A stretch of DNA of 64,000 nt, taken from assembly GCA_018827375.1 (NCBI GenBank), contig JAHJYW010000014.1, positions 1-64,000 on the forward strand. The letters run 5' to 3'. The position numbers and the translations under genes are program-made. Below, in pieces: positions 36,992-44,936 of this stretch (positions within the stretch are counted from its first letter, which is position 1; every line of letters begins with the position of its first letter). The DNA comes from Alphaproteobacteria bacterium. Its GTDB lineage: Bacteria; Pseudomonadota; Alphaproteobacteria; Caulobacterales; Hyphomonadaceae. The notes beneath the pieces are model-generated. The model did no database searches and was not told the DNA's origin. It saw only the letters and a list, made by a program, of their open reading frames with translations.

Positions 36992-37296
36992 TGCAGCCAT
37001 CGACCACATCTGCCAGCCAGCGCGTCATGATTGTGAACCGCAAAGGGCTTCATGCGCGCGCCTCTGCGCGGTTGTCGCGGCTGGCCGGTGAATTCGATGC
37101 CAATGTCGTTGTGCATCACGAGGGCCAAAGCGCCGATGCGCGCTCGATCATGGACCTGTTGATGCTGGTGGCGCACATGGGCTGCGAAGTAGAGCTGACG
37201 GCCGAGGGCGCGGAAGCGGCGGAAGCCGTGACGGCACTGGCGGCATTGATCGCTGAAGGCTTCGGCGAGCAGGGCTCGGACGACGTTATCTGCTGA
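36991..37296 (+). CDS. HPr phosphocarrier protein
   Basis: A 101-residue HPr. NRKGLHARAS carries the phospho-accepting His21. ARSIMDLLML keeps the regulatory serine (Ser52) that HPr kinase phosphorylates in some proteobacteria. GTG 36991 overlaps the EIIA stop codon by one base, so the pair is co-translated. A HprK is not encoded in the window. With EIIA-Man and no permease, this belongs to the regulatory PTS-Ntr-like branch of alphaproteobacteria. Confidence 0.9.
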   Translation: MQPSTTSASQRVMIVNRKGLHARASARLSRLAGEFDANVVVHHEGQSADARSIMDLLMLVAHMGCEVELTAEGAEAAEAVTALAALIAEGFGEQGSDDVIC

Positions 37297-37327
37297 CAAT
37301 CACCTTTAATGGCGGGCAAAACGCCGG

Positions 37328-37939
37328 TTAATTGGTCGCGCCCGGGTCGAGCGGATCAATCACCGTGACCTGGCTGGGACGCTTGTCGCTGTCTTTGGGC
37401 TCCGGCGCGGCAAGATTTGCAATCCTGACTGATCCATCGGGTTCTGCATAGGCTGCTGCGAGTTGCGCGATCACGGCCACGAACTCGGCGCGCGTCACAA
37501 CCCGGTCGAGATTGGGGTCGAAACGGACAGGATTGGCCAGCGTGTCGTCGCGTGTCGGCAAACCTCGGGCCCAGTCCTGCTGTTCAAGCGCGCTGAGCGT
37601 GCCGTCCTTGTTGGTATCCGCCAGTATGAAGGCCGCGTCGGCGCCTTCGTACAATTCCTCACGCGTGACCTTGCCATCATCATTGGCGTCAAAGCTCACG
37701 ATGAGACCGCCGCCGGGCACGAGCCGGTTCGCGGCATGGCGGCCATGCGGCGCGTCGGGATTCAGGTTGCCCATGCCGGGCAGGCGGACGAGGTCATCAA
37801 GATCGTCGGCATCGTCTGTTGTGAGCGATACGGTCTCGACGAGGCGCGCGGCCTCTTCCTCACTCATGCTTTCGGCTGCCGCAGGTGCGGACAGGCAAAG
37901 AAGCGCCGACAGGGTCGTTGCCAGGAGACGAAGATGCAT
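37328..37939 (-). CDS. EF-hand periplasmic protein
   Basis: A 203-residue secreted protein with a Sec signal (LSALLCLSAPAAAES). At least two EF-hand loops, DANDDGKVTREEL and DTNKDGTLSALEQ, lie back to back, and a third, DPNLDRVVTRAEF, follows. The remaining sequence is acidic. Ca2+ binding is likely; a specific partner is unknown. It is divergent from divL. The 200-bp intergenic region holds a CtrA box. Confidence 0.78.
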   Translation of the reverse strand: MHLRLLATTLSALLCLSAPAAAESMSEEEAARLVETVSLTTDDADDLDDLVRLPGMGNLNPDAPHGRHAANRLVPGGGLIVSFDANDDGKVTREELYEGADAAFILADTNKDGTLSALEQQDWARGLPTRDDTLANPVRFDPNLDRVVTRAEFVAVIAQLAAAYAEPDGSVRIANLAAPEPKDSDKRPSQVTVIDPLDPGATN

Positions 37940-38048
37940 GGACGGTTTCCGTGGGGTGGCTAGAGAGGTAGACTATGCCCCTGTGGTTTATTTGCAACAT
38001 GACGTTTCAGTTACCTTGCAAGCCCAGAGGGGTGGTCTTACCGTCTCG

Positions 38049-38063
38049 TTAACCCGGCCTTAA
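38049..38063 (+). promoter_or_regulatory. CtrA box upstream of divL
   Basis: TTAA (38049-38052), exactly seven bases (CCCGGCC), then TTAA (38060-38063). This is a perfect match to the CtrA full site. An additional TTAA half-site is at 38082-38085. The site lies 77 bp before the divL ATG at 38140 and about 110 bp from the divergent EF-hand gene start, so it could act on either. Confidence 0.6.
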
Positions 38064-38139
38064 TGGAAAGGGAGCATTCCGTTAACCACTTCCGGCTGCC
38101 GCACAGGTGGTCGATTCGCGTAATGGAATTGGAAGATCG

Positions 38140-40590
38140 ATGGCGATAAGTGCAGACCAGGTGCCAATCATCATGTCCGCCGGCGCGGCCTCTCTTGGCC
38201 TTGCGGCACTGTTGTGGGCATTACGGGTTTCGGATGGTGCGCGGGGCGCTGCGCGCAAGTTTCGCGACCGGTCTTCCGACCTCGAAACCGCGCTGGCTGA
38301 GCATCGTTCCGTGCTGGGGGCGCACCCCGGTGTGATCCTTGTCTGGCAGGGCGACGCCATGGAAGTGGATGGCGAAGAGATCATTGCGCCGGAACTTTAT
38401 GGCTCTCCTGTCGCGCTGGCAGGCCTTCTGAGCTTTACCGATGACGCGATTTCCATGGATCCCGCCGTGCGAATCATCGAGGGTCTCGCCGACCTCGAAG
38501 CGCGTGACAGCGCTGGTCAGGACACGACATTGCGTATCCGTCTGCGTGAACTGCGCGAGACGGGACAGGCGTTTTCGCTAACGATTATCGGGCCTTCGGG
38601 GCGCTTTCTGGAAGCTGACGGGCGCACGGCTGGCGCCCGCGCCGTTGTCTGGGTGACCGATACGACGATCAAGGGGCTTGAGGAAAGCTCCGCCCGGGGC
38701 AAGCTGGAAGAGGCGCGGCAGGTTATTGCGCGCGACCCCACAGCCTTTCTCGACATGCTGGGAAAATCACCTTTCCCGGCCTGGCGCGTGTCGGGCATGG
38801 GCAAGCTGCAATGGGTGAACCCGGCCTATATCGAGGCCGTTGACGGCATCAATCTCGACCGTGTGCTGGACCGGCAGCTAATGCTGGACCAGGCCGCCGC
38901 CGAGCAGGCGCGCAAGACGATTTCCGAGGGCGTCGATATCGACGAGACGCGCCATATGGTCATCAATGGCGAGCGGCGTGCCATGCGCGTGCTGACCTTC
39001 CCGCTGTCGGGCGGGGCTGGGGCCATGGCCTTTGATGTGACCGCGCAGGAGAATGCGCGCGAGGAACTGAACCGTCATGTGCGCGCGCATGACGAGACGC
39101 TGAACCATGTGGCTGACGCGGTGGCCATTTTCGGCGCCGACCGCAAGCTGACCTTCTACAACAAGGCCTTCCGCGACATGTGGGACCTTGAAGAAACTTT
39201 CCTGCTGGACCGGCCAACGCATGGCCAGCTGCTGGACCGGCTGCGGGAGCGGCGCAAGCTGCCAGCGCGGACGAACTATGCCGAGTGGCGCGCTGAAGAG
39301 CTGTCCTACTATCTCGATATTGACGGGGTGAAGGAAGATATCTGGTCGCTGCCGGATGCCCGTACTTTGTCTGTTACACGCCAGCGCCACCCGATGGGCG
39401 GCCTTCTGCTGCTGTTCAAGGACATTACCGGCGAACTGGAACTGAAGACCAAGTTCAATGCCATCGTGAAGACGCAGACCTCGACGCTCGACAATCTGCA
39501 CGAGGCGGTTGCCGTGTTTGGCGGCGACGGACGCCTGAAGCTGTTCAACAAGGCCTTCGAGCGCCTGTGGAGCCTTCCGCACGAGTTGCTGAAGGACAAG
39601 CCTGACTATTCGGTCGTGGTGGAGGCCTGTGTGCCGCTGTTCCACGATGTCGAGATATGGGAGGGCATCAAGGCCCACATCACCGATCCGTCCGCGCGGG
39701 CACGCCAGTCGACCACCGGCGAGATGCGCCGCTCTGACGGGTCGATGCTGACCTATCTGACCCATCCGCTGCCTGATGGTAACACGCTGATTGCCTTTGC
39801 CGATGTGACGGCAACGCGGCGTGTGGAATCGGCCCTGCGTGACCGGGCTGAAGCGTTCGAGGCCGCTGACCGGCTGAAAACGGAATTCGTGCGCAATGTA
39901 AGCTATCAGTTGCGTTCGCCGCTGACGGTCATCTTTGGTTATGCCGAGCTGCTGGAAACCCAGCGCAATGGCCAGCTGACCGAGCGCCAGTCTGACTATG
40001 TCAGCGCCATTCTTTCGGCGTCCGACCACCTGTCGAAACTGATCGAGAACATCCTCGACCTTGCCATGATCGAGGCGGGCCGCATGGATCTCGACCTGGA
40101 AGACGTGCAGCTGCAGGACGTGATCGAGGAAAGCATCGAGATGGTTGTCTCGAAGGCCGAGGACACGGAAATCAGCGTGCGCTCTGACGTGAAGGGCAAG
40201 CTGGGCGTCATACGCGCCGATCAGCGCCGTATCCGTCAGGTCCTGTTCAACCTGATTTCCAACTCGCTGCGCTTTACAGAATCCGGCGGCGAGATTGTCG
40301 TCTCCGCCCAGCGCATTGGCGACATGGTCACGCTCTCCGTGCGTGACAATGGCAAGGGGCTGGAAGCGGACAAGCGCGCGACCAGCTTTGACAGCTTTGT
40401 TTCCGGCGATCAGCGCGGCGCAGGCCTCGGCCTCGCGCTGGTGAAGCACTTTGTCGACCTGCATGGCGGCACGGTCGGTATGAAGCCGGTCGAGGGCGGC
40501 GGGCTGGAAGTGACATGCTGGCTGCCTGCGCAGGCTGTGCTGCATCATGGCAGTTCGCCTGAACTGATGCTGGCCGAAGCGCGCGCCTAG
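38140..40590 (+). CDS. divL: DivL, tyrosine-containing pseudo-histidine kinase of the CckA-CtrA pathway
   Basis: An 816-residue protein with one N-terminal membrane segment (residues ~11-27), several PAS-like sensor modules (residues ~50-560), and a kinase core. In the dimerisation helix the H-box reads FVRNVSYQLRSPLTVIFGY, with Tyr589 where histidine kinases have the phospho-accepting His. The N box (RQVLFNLISNSLRF) and G boxes (VRDNGKGLE, GAGLGLALVKHF) remain. This substitution is the diagnostic of DivL, which senses phospho-DivK and modulates CckA. GTG 38107 would add 11 residues. Confidence 0.9.
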   Translation: MAISADQVPIIMSAGAASLGLAALLWALRVSDGARGAARKFRDRSSDLETALAEHRSVLGAHPGVILVWQGDAMEVDGEEIIAPELYGSPVALAGLLSFTDDAISMDPAVRIIEGLADLEARDSAGQDTTLRIRLRELRETGQAFSLTIIGPSGRFLEADGRTAGARAVVWVTDTTIKGLEESSARGKLEEARQVIARDPTAFLDMLGKSPFPAWRVSGMGKLQWVNPAYIEAVDGINLDRVLDRQLMLDQAAAEQARKTISEGVDIDETRHMVINGERRAMRVLTFPLSGGAGAMAFDVTAQENAREELNRHVRAHDETLNHVADAVAIFGADRKLTFYNKAFRDMWDLEETFLLDRPTHGQLLDRLRERRKLPARTNYAEWRAEELSYYLDIDGVKEDIWSLPDARTLSVTRQRHPMGGLLLLFKDITGELELKTKFNAIVKTQTSTLDNLHEAVAVFGGDGRLKLFNKAFERLWSLPHELLKDKPDYSVVVEACVPLFHDVEIWEGIKAHITDPSARARQSTTGEMRRSDGSMLTYLTHPLPDGNTLIAFADVTATRRVESALRDRAEAFEAADRLKTEFVRNVSYQLRSPLTVIFGYAELLETQRNGQLTERQSDYVSAILSASDHLSKLIENILDLAMIEAGRMDLDLEDVQLQDVIEESIEMVVSKAEDTEISVRSDVKGKLGVIRADQRRIRQVLFNLISNSLRFTESGGEIVVSAQRIGDMVTLSVRDNGKGLEADKRATSFDSFVSGDQRGAGLGLALVKHFVDLHGGTVGMKPVEGGGLEVTCWLPAQAVLHHGSSPELMLAEARA

Positions 40591-40594
40591 GCGA

Positions 40595-41491
40595 TCAGAC
40601 CGCGATCGAGAGGCTATCGTCGTCCTTTCCTTTGCCGAGGATCGTGATGCCGCATTCGCGGCGACGCTTCAGCGTCAGCAAGGCCTGGTCCGCGGCGACA
40701 AACATTTCAGATGCAGACCCGTACGCGTCGGGCGTAAGGCATACGCTGATGCTGGACGGCGCGTTGAGCATCTTGCCATAATAGCTGTGTGACACCGCGA
40801 GGTCGTCGCGAAGACGCGCGGCAAAGTTTGCGACATCGCGGGCGTCATATGTATCCCAGAGCAGGATGGCAAATTCGTCGCCGCCAAGGCGTGCGCCAAG
40901 TCCCGGCCTGTCAGCGATGGATCGGCGAAGGCGCTGGGCAACGAGCCGCAACACGGCGTCGCCGGCATCGTGGCCATAGCCGTCATTGATCTGCTTGAAA
41001 TTGTCGAGATCGAGCAGGATCAGCGAAAAGGGCGGGCCGCCGAGGCCGACAGCGCCAAATGCGTCAGCAAAAGCCTGCTCAAACCGTCGCCGGTTCGCGA
41101 GGCCGGTGAGGAAGTCGGAATGGGCGAGTTCGGCAAGGCGCTGCTGCGCCGCTTCCAGTTCCTGGTTCTTGGTAAGCACTTGCTCTGCATTGCGTGAGGC
41201 CAGTCGATAGGCGCGGCGAAACTTGCCGGAGAGGATGACATTCTCGCGCAGCACGACGGCGTTGAAGAGAACGGCAGGTCCGGTAATCAGTGTACCAAAT
41301 ATCATGCCGCGCAAAAGGTCTGCCCACAGGTTGGAGCCTGAGAGGCGCGAGACGATCATCTCTCCGACAGCAATGGCTGACAGGATCATGATGGTCGTGC
41401 CAATGGTTATGCGCAGGACATCGCGGTTGGATTCAATCTTTGGATTCAGGCGCGCACGCAGCCACCTGAAAAGGAGTCCCTTCCAATTCAC
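40595..41491 (-). CDS. Diguanylate cyclase with short membrane domain
   Basis: A 298-residue GGDEF protein. Two hydrophobic segments are separated by a short loop. A coiled-coil-like linker (LTKNQELEAAQQRLAELAHSD) and the GGDEF domain with DFLTGLANRRRFEQ and GARLGGDEFAILLWDTY follow. It should synthesise c-di-GMP. The RxxD inhibitory site is absent at its usual place. The frame is open to 41629, but GTG 41491 follows GCGGAGGG and removes a low-hydrophobicity extension. It is convergent with divL. Confidence 0.83.
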   Translation of the reverse strand: MNWKGLLFRWLRARLNPKIESNRDVLRITIGTTIMILSAIAVGEMIVSRLSGSNLWADLLRGMIFGTLITGPAVLFNAVVLRENVILSGKFRRAYRLASRNAEQVLTKNQELEAAQQRLAELAHSDFLTGLANRRRFEQAFADAFGAVGLGGPPFSLILLDLDNFKQINDGYGHDAGDAVLRLVAQRLRRSIADRPGLGARLGGDEFAILLWDTYDARDVANFAARLRDDLAVSHSYYGKMLNAPSSISVCLTPDAYGSASEMFVAADQALLTLKRRRECGITILGKGKDDDSLSIAV

Positions 41492-41576
41492 GTTATGTCC
41501 CTCCGCGTCCTGCGTCCCTGCTTTTACTGCGCGCGCGTTCAGACAGGTTGAAGCGGGTTCGACGAGTTTTTCAGAG

Positions 41577-41623
41577 GCCGTTAACACTTGCGAAGCCACG
41601 CGGATTCGGGCGTGCTTAACGGC
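41577..41623. repeat. Imperfect inverted repeat with TTAA half-sites
   Basis: GCCGTTAA (41577-41584) and TTAACGGC (41616-41623) are exact inverted copies. The adjacent CAC and GTG extend the symmetry apart from one inserted C. It lies 86-132 bp upstream of the diguanylate cyclase start. It may be an operator, or a hairpin in its leader. Confidence 0.35.
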
Positions 41624-41631
41624 ATGCAAAT

Positions 41632-41657
41632 GGCCCGCCGCCCAAGGGCGACGGGCC
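41632..41657 (-). terminator. Hairpin after the methyltransferase gene
   Basis: GGCCCGCCGCCC (41632-41643) and GGGCGACGGGCC (41646-41657) pair over 11 of 12 bp, with a two-base loop. On the minus strand it lies 27 bp past the methyltransferase stop and is followed by ATTTGC, a weak U tract. It could end that transcript. Confidence 0.45.
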
Positions 41658-41683
41658 TGTAGCTGCCACTGCAGAAGGGCGTT

Positions 41684-42499
41684 TCAGCCCTTGGTGAATT
41701 TGAGCAGGAAGCGGTTTGTCTTGCGCCGAATGGACGGATCGAAAACATTCAGGCTGCCATCATCTTCCGCATTGGCGAGGAGGTCACTTTCCTCGACCAG
41801 GGTAAAGCCGTTGGCTTCCGCCATGGCGATAATGATGGCCTTGTCGATGCGATGGGTCTCGCCGCCAGTCGTGGCTGGCGCCCCGACAGGCGCCATATGG
41901 TCAAGTGCAATGAAATGACCGCCGGGCTTTGTGACACGCGCAATTTCCGCAAAGGCTGTCTCTGGGTCACCGAGATCGCCGGGTTCTGCGCCTTCAGGCG
42001 TGTACCAGAGTTCATGTGGCCCAAGCAGCCATGTGACCAAATCGGCAGAGGCATCCGGAATGACGGACAAGTCATCGAAGGGCGCGCGCACGGGTGTGAC
42101 GTTTGCAAGACGTCCATCGACGCGCTTGGAGACGGCATCGCCAAGGAAAGCGTCGAACGCCGGCGGGTTCTGCATGTAGACCTTGCCACTGTCGCCCGCG
42201 ACGCGGGAGAAGAGCTCTGTATACGTTCCGCCGCCGGCCTCAAGGTCAACCACCGTCATGCCCGGCAGGATGCCCGTGAAGGCGAGGACGTCCTTCGACT
42301 TGCGGACCTCGTATTGTTCATAGTCGGCAGCGGGACGGTCGTCCTGTCCGAAGACGCTGGCATAATCGAATGAGGCGACGGGGGCTTCCGCCGCAGGGGA
42401 TTCGGCGGGTGCCAGTGAGGTCGTGTCCGTGGGAGCAGAGGGTGTCGTGCAGGCGGTGGCGAGGCCGCCCGCCAGAAGTGCGGCAAACATGAATTTCAT
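41684..42499 (-). CDS. Putative class I methyltransferase with a lipoprotein signal
   Basis: A 271-residue protein. Its lipoprotein signal (MKFMFAALLAGGLATAC) is followed by a Pro/Ala-rich linker and a SAM-dependent methyltransferase fold: VVDLEAGGGTYTELFSRV (motif I), FDDLSVIPDASADLVTWLLGPHELWY and FAEIARVTKPGGHFIALDH (post-motifs). The glycine-rich motif is slightly altered from the common DxGxGxG. A membrane-anchored methyltransferase with this N-terminus is unusual since SAM is cytoplasmic. It belongs to a family of predicted methyltransferases with signal peptides and no known substrate. Confidence 0.75.
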   Translation of the reverse strand: MKFMFAALLAGGLATACTTPSAPTDTTSLAPAESPAAEAPVASFDYASVFGQDDRPAADYEQYEVRKSKDVLAFTGILPGMTVVDLEAGGGTYTELFSRVAGDSGKVYMQNPPAFDAFLGDAVSKRVDGRLANVTPVRAPFDDLSVIPDASADLVTWLLGPHELWYTPEGAEPGDLGDPETAFAEIARVTKPGGHFIALDHMAPVGAPATTGGETHRIDKAIIIAMAEANGFTLVEESDLLANAEDDGSLNVFDPSIRRKTNRFLLKFTKG

Positions 42500-42526
42500 A
42501 TGTGTTTCCTCCTATGCGCCCGTTGT

Positions 42527-43498
42527 TCAGGCGTCAGCCAGCATTTTCTCACTCATTGACCAGAGCCGTTCTGCCTTTTCATCATCGCAGATCCAGGGAC
42601 GGGCGTGTTCCCACCGCTGGCTGTTTTCATCAGCGAGTTTTGCAATGTCGCAGTCCTCGCAATAGACGCCGCCACGCCCTTCTAGCTGCGGTGAAGTGGC
42701 CGCCCAGACGCTGGTAGACGCGCCTTGCTCAGGCGTCTTGAACATGGCCTTTATCTGCGGCGGAATAGATCCGTCGGGGGCTTTCCAGCCGAGCGCGACC
42801 ATTTCCTCGTCACTCAGGTGGCGCTGGAGCGGCGTGAAGATGCCGCCCGGATGGACGGAGAATGCGCGCACACCGACATCGCGGCCGCGATGGTCGACGC
42901 CTAGGGCAAATAGCGCATTGGCAGACTTGGCCTGTCCGTAGGCATCCCATTTGTCATAAGGTGTGTTGTTGAAGTGGGGGTCGTCCCAGTGCACGTCAGA
43001 GCGGACATGGCCGGTCGAGGAGAGGCAGACGACGCGGGCCGAGTCTGCCCGCTGCATGGACGGGGCAAGCGCGAGGCTCATGGCCATGTGACCGAGATGA
43101 TTGGTGCCGAACTGGCGTTCCCAGCCGGGGCCGACACGGCCTTCCGGGCAGGCCATGATGCCTGCATTGTTGATCAGGATGTCGAGGCCGCGCTTGGTCT
43201 CGTCATATTCGCGGGTGAACTTCTCGACTGTTTGAAGGTCGGCCAAGTCCATCGCCGCGATCTCAATATCGCCGGTGACGTCTGCGAGGGCGGCTTCGGC
43301 CACCTCGACGCGGCGGGCGGGCACGGTGACCCGGGCCCCAGCGCCGGCAAGCGCGCGGACGGTTTCAAGGCCGAGGCCGGAATAGCCGCCGGTCACAATG
43401 GCGTTACGGCCGGTAAGATCGATGCCGGCGAGCACTTCGCTGGCGGTCGATTTTGCGCCGAAGCCTGATCCGATGGGTTGCTGATCCTGAGCTGCCAT
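42527..43498 (-). CDS. Short-chain dehydrogenase/reductase
   Basis: A 323-residue SDR. The cofactor motif is AIVTGGYSGLGLETVRAL. NNAGIM is present, the Ser-type loop VVCLSSTGH is conserved, and the catalytic YGQAKSANALF (Tyr-x3-Lys) follows. It resembles the retinol dehydrogenase/protochlorophyllide reductase-like subgroup. The substrate is not deducible. The frame is open to 43558, but ATG 43498 has GGGAG upstream and fits the family start. The Sel1 protein gene is divergent. Confidence 0.85.
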   Translation of the reverse strand: MAAQDQQPIGSGFGAKSTASEVLAGIDLTGRNAIVTGGYSGLGLETVRALAGAGARVTVPARRVEVAEAALADVTGDIEIAAMDLADLQTVEKFTREYDETKRGLDILINNAGIMACPEGRVGPGWERQFGTNHLGHMAMSLALAPSMQRADSARVVCLSSTGHVRSDVHWDDPHFNNTPYDKWDAYGQAKSANALFALGVDHRGRDVGVRAFSVHPGGIFTPLQRHLSDEEMVALGWKAPDGSIPPQIKAMFKTPEQGASTSVWAATSPQLEGRGGVYCEDCDIAKLADENSQRWEHARPWICDDEKAERLWSMSEKMLADA

Positions 43499-43565
43499 AT
43501 GCCTGATATCTCCCGTATGCGTTTTCGGGAGTTTGCGCCGAGAGGGCCGCGGCGGCAAGGGCAGG

Positions 43566-43579
43566 TTAAGTTTCCTTAA
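43566..43579 (+). promoter_or_regulatory. TTAA-N6-TTAA element upstream of the Sel1 gene
   Basis: TTAA (43566-43569), six bases (GTTTCC), TTAA (43576-43579). This is one base short of the CtrA spacing. It sits about 80 bp before ATG 43656 in a 157-bp divergent gap. Confidence 0.25.
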
Positions 43580-43655
43580 GCAGCCGACTGCATGGACCTC
43601 GCCTCAACCAAGGCGTATATTAAATGTTACAGAATATCATTTGGAGATTGCTGCC

Positions 43656-44255
43656 ATGCGCTTCCTGACAAGTCTTGTTTTCATCGCCGCTGCGGGCCTG
43701 ATGGCCGCGCCTGCCTCCGCACAGTACGGCCAACAGGTCGAACGAACACAGGCCGAGATCGCGCTCGAAAAGGCCACGGAGAACCTGGAGAAGGACCGCG
43801 AAGGGCGCGCTGATTCCATGCGGGCCTGTGCCACCAAGGACTATGTCGCCTGCACCAAGCTTGGCGATTACTACCGCAAAGGCTGGGGTGGCATGCAGGA
43901 TTATGACAAGGCTGCAGAGGCCTATCGCAAGGCCTGCAATGGCAAGGATGCGGCTGGCTGTGCCTCGCTTGCCTACCTGACAAACAAGGGCAATGGCGTG
44001 GAGCAGGACCTCGCGCAATCGCGCCTGCTCTACAAGAAGTCATGCGACCTGGGCGAAGTGAGTGGCTGTGCCGGCTATGGCAACATGATGTTTGCGGGCA
44101 AGGGCGGCGCGAAGAACGTGGCCGAGGGCACGCGTATTCTTCAGTCAGCCTGTGATGATGGCTATAAATGGGCCTGCGACCGGATTACCGGCCTTGCCGC
44201 CTATGATCCGAACGATGACACGTGGGAACGCCTGAAAGACGGCGCCGGACGCTGA
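43656..44255 (+). CDS. Cysteine-rich Sel1-repeat secreted protein
   Basis: A 199-residue protein with a Sec signal (FIAAAGLMAAPASAQ). About four Sel1-like repeats follow, each with a pair of Cys 8-10 residues apart (for example MRACATKDYVACTKLGDYY, KACNGKDAAGCASLAYL, KSCDLGEVSGCAGY, SACDDGYKWACDR). This is the pattern of the disulfide-stabilised Hcp-type repeat proteins. They mediate protein contacts in the periplasm. The frame is open upstream, but ATG 43656 follows TTGGAGATT and starts the signal. Confidence 0.8.
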   Translation: MRFLTSLVFIAAAGLMAAPASAQYGQQVERTQAEIALEKATENLEKDREGRADSMRACATKDYVACTKLGDYYRKGWGGMQDYDKAAEAYRKACNGKDAAGCASLAYLTNKGNGVEQDLAQSRLLYKKSCDLGEVSGCAGYGNMMFAGKGGAKNVAEGTRILQSACDDGYKWACDRITGLAAYDPNDDTWERLKDGAGR

Positions 44256-44259
44256 GGCG

Positions 44260-44781
44260 TCAGCTGCCCGAGCCGGTCTTTGCCGGCTGTGTGAACATCG
44301 TGTTGACGAAAGATGGCAGGGGCGCTGGCGCCGGAATGTCGGCCTGAACGGTCTGCGGCTTGGCGAGTGGCGCAGCTGCCTGCTGGACAGGGGCAACCTG
44401 TTTCGGCGTGTTCCAGTCAGCCGGGCGTACCGGTGCAATCAACAGATCGGCCAGCACCGTCGCGCCGCCATCGACGCGCATGCTGGGCGCATAGGCCCGC
44501 CCTTCGATGCGGCATCCGGGAAATGCTTCGATGATTTCGCTGGCGCTGATTGTGCCCGTGATCTTGCCGTGCACGACGATGACCGTGCCCGTCACATGGC
44601 CTTCGACAATGGCTCCGGCCTCAACAACGAGCAGGCCGTCTGCCATGATATCGCCTTTCAGATGGCCTGACACGATGGTCGGGCCTGAGAAGGTCATCTG
44701 GCCTTCCAGATGCGTGCCTGCGGCGATGTAGCTGCCTTCGCCAGACTTGGCCGAACGGGGCGTTGCGGATTGGTTTGCCAA
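44260..44781 (-). CDS. Bactofilin
   Basis: A 173-residue protein whose central region is a stack of short beta-strand repeats (GSYIAAGTHLEGQMTFSGPTIVSGHLKGDIMADGLLVVEAGAIVEGHVTGTVIVVHGKITGTI), the signature of the bactofilin beta-helix. The C-terminus is Pro/Ala/Gln-rich and unstructured. Bactofilins polymerise without nucleotide and organise cell-wall enzymes at curved or polar sites. Its neighbour is a GH25 lysozyme, and the pairing suggests a localised cell-wall function (inference). Confidence 0.88.
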   Translation of the reverse strand: MANQSATPRSAKSGEGSYIAAGTHLEGQMTFSGPTIVSGHLKGDIMADGLLVVEAGAIVEGHVTGTVIVVHGKITGTISASEIIEAFPGCRIEGRAYAPSMRVDGGATVLADLLIAPVRPADWNTPKQVAPVQQAAAPLAKPQTVQADIPAPAPLPSFVNTMFTQPAKTGSGS

Positions 44782-44936
44782 TGGTCACATCCCTTGGTGA
44801 CTGAAATTCAAGGGTTTTCAGAGCAAAAAACGTGCCATGCGGCCAATCGGCGGGCCTTGATATCGCCCTCGCACGGCCGCTGGCCTGTTAGGGTTTCGAC
44901 GCGACGGCGCCTTGTTTGCGTGCCAGATTGGCCTGC

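Noticed and set aside
38878-40548. 556-codon minus-strand open frame opposite divL
   Set aside because: Shadow frame in high-GC DNA. The plus-strand kinase motifs are unambiguous.
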